Origin: JBJGXI01 sp045635475
GTDB taxonomy: Bacteria; Bacillota; Bacilli; Bacillales; Amphibacillaceae
Direction: 5' to 3'
DNA length: 24,458 bases
NCBI RefSeq assembly: GCF_045635475.1
Contig: NZ_JBJGXI010000064.1
Location: 1 to 24,458 of the forward strand
Of this stretch, positions 21,576 to 24,458 are shown piece after piece. The translations under genes and the position numbers were made by a program. Under the pieces are notes generated by a model. The model was not told the origin of the DNA, did no database searches, and saw nothing but the letters and a program-made list of their open reading frames with translations. Numbering within the stretch: the first letter of the stretch is position 1; each line of letters begins with the position of its first letter.

Positions 21576-22943
21576 TTAATATTTGTCGATAATCTTATCT
21601 GGATTGAGAATACATTTTGGATCTAATGATTTTTTTATCATTGCCATCACATTGTATGCCTCTCCGTGTTCGAGTCTTTGGTATTTTTTCTTCCCAACTC
21701 CTACACCATGTTCCCCTGTACACGTTCCTCCTCGAGACAATGCATATTCAACAATATGCTGATTAAATTCCACAGCCCTGCGAACATCTTCCTCATCCTC
21801 TTTATCTATCATAATTAATGCATGGTAATTTCCATCACCAACATGACCTAACAATGCACCATCTATTCCTGATTTTTCTAATGCTGCTCTTGCATTAATA
21901 ATGGCTCCCGCTAATTCTGACATCGGAACACAAACATCTGTCACCATCATTTGTTTACTTGGTGCTCCGTGAGTGAATGCATAGGCTAAAGTGTGTCTCG
22001 CGTCCCACAGCTCTGCAACTGCTTTTGAATCTGTTTCAAAAATGATTTCCTGACAACCTTGATCCGTCACTAGCTCTTGCGTAAATTCAACATCCTCTTT
22101 TAGTCCCGCTTCATTTCCATGAAACTCTAAGAACAAAGTAGGACTCTCAGGATATGCTGTCCCTTTAAAGTCATTTACTTGTTTAATTGACCTTGCATCC
22201 ACTAACTCACAGCGGGCTACAGGTATCCCAGCCTGAAGAATGGAATTTACTGCACTCACCACTTCCTCAATCGTTGGAAATACTGCCCTTGCAGCAAGTG
22301 AATGCTCTGGAATTCCGTAAACTTTTATTGTTAATTCTGTAAATATCCCGAGTGTCCCTTCTGACCCAACAAATAAAGAATTCAAGTGATATCCTGACGA
22401 TGACTTTGCCGCTCTACCGCCCGAATGAATAATCGAGCCATCCGCCAACACTACCTCTAGATCTCTTACTTGGTCTCGCATAATTCCATATCTAACTGAG
22501 GTCGTACCACTTGCATTGGTAGCGGCCATCCCACCAAGAGTAGCATCGGCACCAGGATCAACCGGAAAGAACAACCCATATTTTTTTAACTCTTTATTCA
22601 ATTGGGTTCTAGTAACCCCAGGCTGTACTTTTATTAAAAAGTCTTTTTCATTCACTTCAAGTACTTTATTCATAAGTGATAAATCAATCGTTATGCCACC
22701 TTCATATGGAATCACATGCCCCTCTAGGCTCGTACCGAGTCCAAAAGGGATTACGGGGACTTCATATTTGTTAGCAATTTTCATCGCTTTACTAACCTCT
22801 AAAGTATTTATGGGGAATACAACGATATGCGGTAATGATGTTTCATGATATGATTCATCTTTACTATGTTGTGTTAATACTGTTTCATTTGTAGTAATAC
22901 GGTCACTTGGGAATATTTCTTCTAGGTCTTTCTTGTAGTCCAC
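21576..22943 (-). CDS. glcD: FAD-linked 2-hydroxyacid dehydrogenase (GlcD-like)
   Basis: The 455-residue flavoprotein has a PCMH-type FAD-binding domain in its first half: PFGLGTSLEGH (66-76) binds the pyrophosphate, and DPGADATLGGMAATNASGT and VGSEGTLGI follow. Its second half is the FAD-oxidase C domain with GHVGDGNYH and GTCTGEHGVGVGKKKY, typical of D-lactate or glycolate dehydrogenases that oxidise a 2-hydroxy acid and pass electrons to the membrane or a partner. Length is near the family norm. The start is a GTG at 22943 with GGAGG at 8-base spacing; a nearby ATG is out of frame. No glcE or glcF iron-sulfur partner is present, so the acceptor is unclear. It follows the esterase gene by 55 bp. 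Confidence 0.88.
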   Translation of the reverse strand: MDYKKDLEEIFPSDRITTNETVLTQHSKDESYHETSLPHIVVFPINTLEVSKAMKIANKYEVPVIPFGLGTSLEGHVIPYEGGITIDLSLMNKVLEVNEKDFLIKVQPGVTRTQLNKELKKYGLFFPVDPGADATLGGMAATNASGTTSVRYGIMRDQVRDLEVVLADGSIIHSGGRAAKSSSGYHLNSLFVGSEGTLGIFTELTIKVYGIPEHSLAARAVFPTIEEVVSAVNSILQAGIPVARCELVDARSIKQVNDFKGTAYPESPTLFLEFHGNEAGLKEDVEFTQELVTDQGCQEIIFETDSKAVAELWDARHTLAYAFTHGAPSKQMMVTDVCVPMSELAGAIINARAALEKSGIDGALLGHVGDGNYHALIMIDKEDEEDVRRAVEFNQHIVEYALSRGGTCTGEHGVGVGKKKYQRLEHGEAYNVMAMIKKSLDPKCILNPDKIIDKY

Positions 22944-22998
22944 TGTTCATTCCTCCAGTAATAGTTGTTCCCTTTTCCAAAAAACTGTTATGCTTTCA

Positions 22999-23895
22999 TT
23001 ATTCTCTCCATAACCAGCGCAGTGTGTCTGGAAATATAGCAGCCCCGTGTTTTAGCGAATGGCCACCTTCTCCAACAATGAATTTGTAGTCGTATCTCCT
23101 GTACTCCAGCGCAGAGGCCATATCTTGATTCGCTATTAACCAATTTCCAAATACAACATTAAGATCATTTTCACCCGATTGTAAAAATACTCTGATCGGC
23201 TTCGCTGCTACTCTACGCACGATAGAAGGGTAGTTATTTCCACCTCGGATATTAACAAAGCTTCCACAGTGGCTAACTACTTTTCTAAAATAATCTGGGT
23301 GATGCCACGCTACATTAAACGCACATATACCTCCTGAGCTAATTCCACAAATTCCTCTAGCCTCAGGGTCCGTTGTGATGATATATTCTTTTTCCACTTC
23401 CGGAATTAATTCCTCGACCAAGAATGTAGCATACCTGTCATCTAATGCGTCATACTCTAGGTTACGGTTGTCCGTTCCGCCCCATAATGGTAAGCCAGGA
23501 CCTTTATCCCCTGGGTTTACAAATATACCAATCGTCACCGGAAGTTCACCTTTATGAATTAAATTATCAAATACAGTTGGGACATTTGCCTCAGGACTTA
23601 CATACATCGCTCCGTCTTGGAACACCATTACGTTTGCTGGTTGAGTCCCGTCATATTGCTTCGGGACGTATACCCAATACTTTCTCTCCGTACCCGGATA
23701 AATTTTGCTGTTTGAAAACGTATATTTCGTGACAGACCCTTGTGGTACACCTTCCTGAACCAATGATTCTGAGCTAAGTTGATACGGTTCTTCTGCCGTT
23801 CTGCTCATCGAATGTACCTTTATATCACGCTCTGATACACCCAATTCTGCATTTGCATCGAATTGTGGAAGGAAACTTTTTAAAAAGTAAGACAT
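22999..23895 (-). CDS. Esterase D / enterochelin-esterase-like alpha/beta hydrolase
   Basis: The 298-residue protein lacks a signal peptide. It has an N-terminal linker (about 1-55) and an alpha/beta hydrolase domain of the putative-esterase family (PF00756 type). The catalytic triad is visible: Ser186 in the nucleophile elbow GISSGG, Asp244 in SGENDLN, and His279 in GEGGHSLKH. KYWVYVPKQYD near residue 72 is the usual first strand. Relatives cleave acyl esters of siderophores, sugars or S-formylglutathione; the substrate here is unknown. The start at 23895 has AGGAGGA upstream. Its position between another hydrolase and an FAD oxidase, in the same direction, suggests a shared catabolic pathway. 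Confidence 0.86.
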   Translation of the reverse strand: MSYFLKSFLPQFDANAELGVSERDIKVHSMSRTAEEPYQLSSESLVQEGVPQGSVTKYTFSNSKIYPGTERKYWVYVPKQYDGTQPANVMVFQDGAMYVSPEANVPTVFDNLIHKGELPVTIGIFVNPGDKGPGLPLWGGTDNRNLEYDALDDRYATFLVEELIPEVEKEYIITTDPEARGICGISSGGICAFNVAWHHPDYFRKVVSHCGSFVNIRGGNNYPSIVRRVAAKPIRVFLQSGENDLNVVFGNWLIANQDMASALEYRRYDYKFIVGEGGHSLKHGAAIFPDTLRWLWRE

Positions 23896-23947
23896 ATATA
23901 AATTCCTCCTATTTTTTAAAACAAGTAAGTAAGCCCTTTCATTATTT

Positions 23948-24458
23948 TCAACCGATACTACTTGATAAATTACCTGGTCTTTTAATACTGCTGCGCATTT
24001 TTACACCATCAAATTCAATATTAGAAATACTAGTATGTGTATCACCTGTTAAGTATTGATCAAAGAAGGAAATATGGCACTGCGTTAACGCCTCTCTTAC
24101 CATATTCATATCTCTATTTCCTATTAATTTTAACAATTTTAATTGCCGTGCAAAATAAATATAATCCGTAAAATCTAAATGCTCCGTATCTGAAATAGTG
24201 ATGAGGTACGCATCTTCGGAATTGTTGAGGAATGTAGTCCTTGCAAGGTATTCAATAATATTACTGCCAATCACCATGAAAGGCTTGTTCAAATCCTTGT
24301 CCCAATAATCCCCATACGTTGGCGCATCTATATTGACTCCACAAATAAATCTCGGATCATCTAAACATACTTGACTGGCCGCACATCCACCATAGGAATG
24401 CCCTGTAATACCAATACCCGCCTGTAAGTCCATCTTTCCTTCTAGCAGGGATTGAATA
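23948..24458 (-). CDS. PAF-acetylhydrolase-like alpha/beta hydrolase (partial, C-terminal part)
   Basis: The frame stays open to the window end, so only the last 170 residues are seen and the true start lies beyond 24458. GITGHSYGGCAA holds the nucleophile Ser of a GxSxG elbow, VNIDAPTYGD a likely catalytic Asp, and SDTEHLDFTDY a likely catalytic His. This order and the motif contexts resemble platelet-activating-factor acetylhydrolase isoform II (PF03403) and bacterial dienelactone-hydrolase-like relatives. An internal ATG at 24433 has an AGAAGGA upstream but would leave out part of the fold, so I do not use it. It precedes the esterase gene by 52 bp in the same direction. Confidence 0.82.
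   Translation of the reverse strand, partial: IQSLLEGKMDLQAGIGITGHSYGGCAASQVCLDDPRFICGVNIDAPTYGDYWDKDLNKPFMVIGSNIIEYLARTTFLNNSEDAYLITISDTEHLDFTDYIYFARQLKLLKLIGNRDMNMVREALTQCHISFFDQYLTGDTHTSISNIEFDGVKMRSSIKRPGNLSSSIG

Overview
The window looks like chromosomal DNA of a Bacillaceae bacterium related to Bacillus (low-GC Firmicute). Three things support this: the order yeaC-yeaD-yebA-guaA-pbuG, which matches what I recall of the B. subtilis chromosome; strong AGGAGG-type ribosome binding sites with some TTG and GTG starts; and Bacillus-style regulation (TPP and guanine riboswitches with intrinsic terminators, a perfect PerR box, SigA promoters with 17-bp spacers). I cannot name the genus from the sequence alone. 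No rRNA, tRNA, prophage, CRISPR or intact insertion sequence was seen.

Layout. 1-720: the end of an interspersed repeat, then a small heat-shock protein (Hsp20) gene. 723-3750: a methyltransferase-MFS efflux pair on the minus strand, divergent from a LysR regulator. 3751-4482: a gene-free region with two six-unit arrays of a 21-bp repeat around a tandem 52-bp repeat. 4483-8330: a TPP-riboswitch operon for uptake of a thiamine precursor (thiY, a thiamine-binding protein, thiX, thiZ, a TatD-like hydrolase), with the last four genes joined by ATGA overlaps. 8398-12575: purine genes pbuG and guaA, each behind its own promoter, guanine riboswitch and terminator; about 470 bp carrying two paired hairpin repeats lies between the guaA riboswitch terminator and guaA. 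12572-16982: yeaC-yeaD-yebA (MoxR ATPase, DUF58 protein, membrane transglutaminase), tightly overlapping. 17157-17450: hairpins and a MITE-like repeat. 17458-19540: a Ktr/Trk-type potassium channel subunit and a PerR-controlled Dps protein. 19618-20076: two copies of the repeat family also seen at the window start. 20175-21008: a membrane protein of unknown function. 21576-24458: an operon-like run of a PAF-acetylhydrolase-like protein (cut by the window end), an esterase-D-type hydrolase and a GlcD-type FAD oxidase.

How the parts fit. The thi operon should be shut off by thiamine pyrophosphate; it imports a pyrimidine precursor and may process it with the TatD-like enzyme. pbuG (purine base uptake) and guaA (last step of GMP synthesis) should be shut off by guanine through separate aptamers. 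Dps should be induced by peroxide. The oddest parts are non-coding: the duplicated 21-bp arrays, the core-sharing hairpins in the guaA leader and two other families of inverted-repeat elements. I know these only by pattern, and database searches are needed to judge how novel they are.
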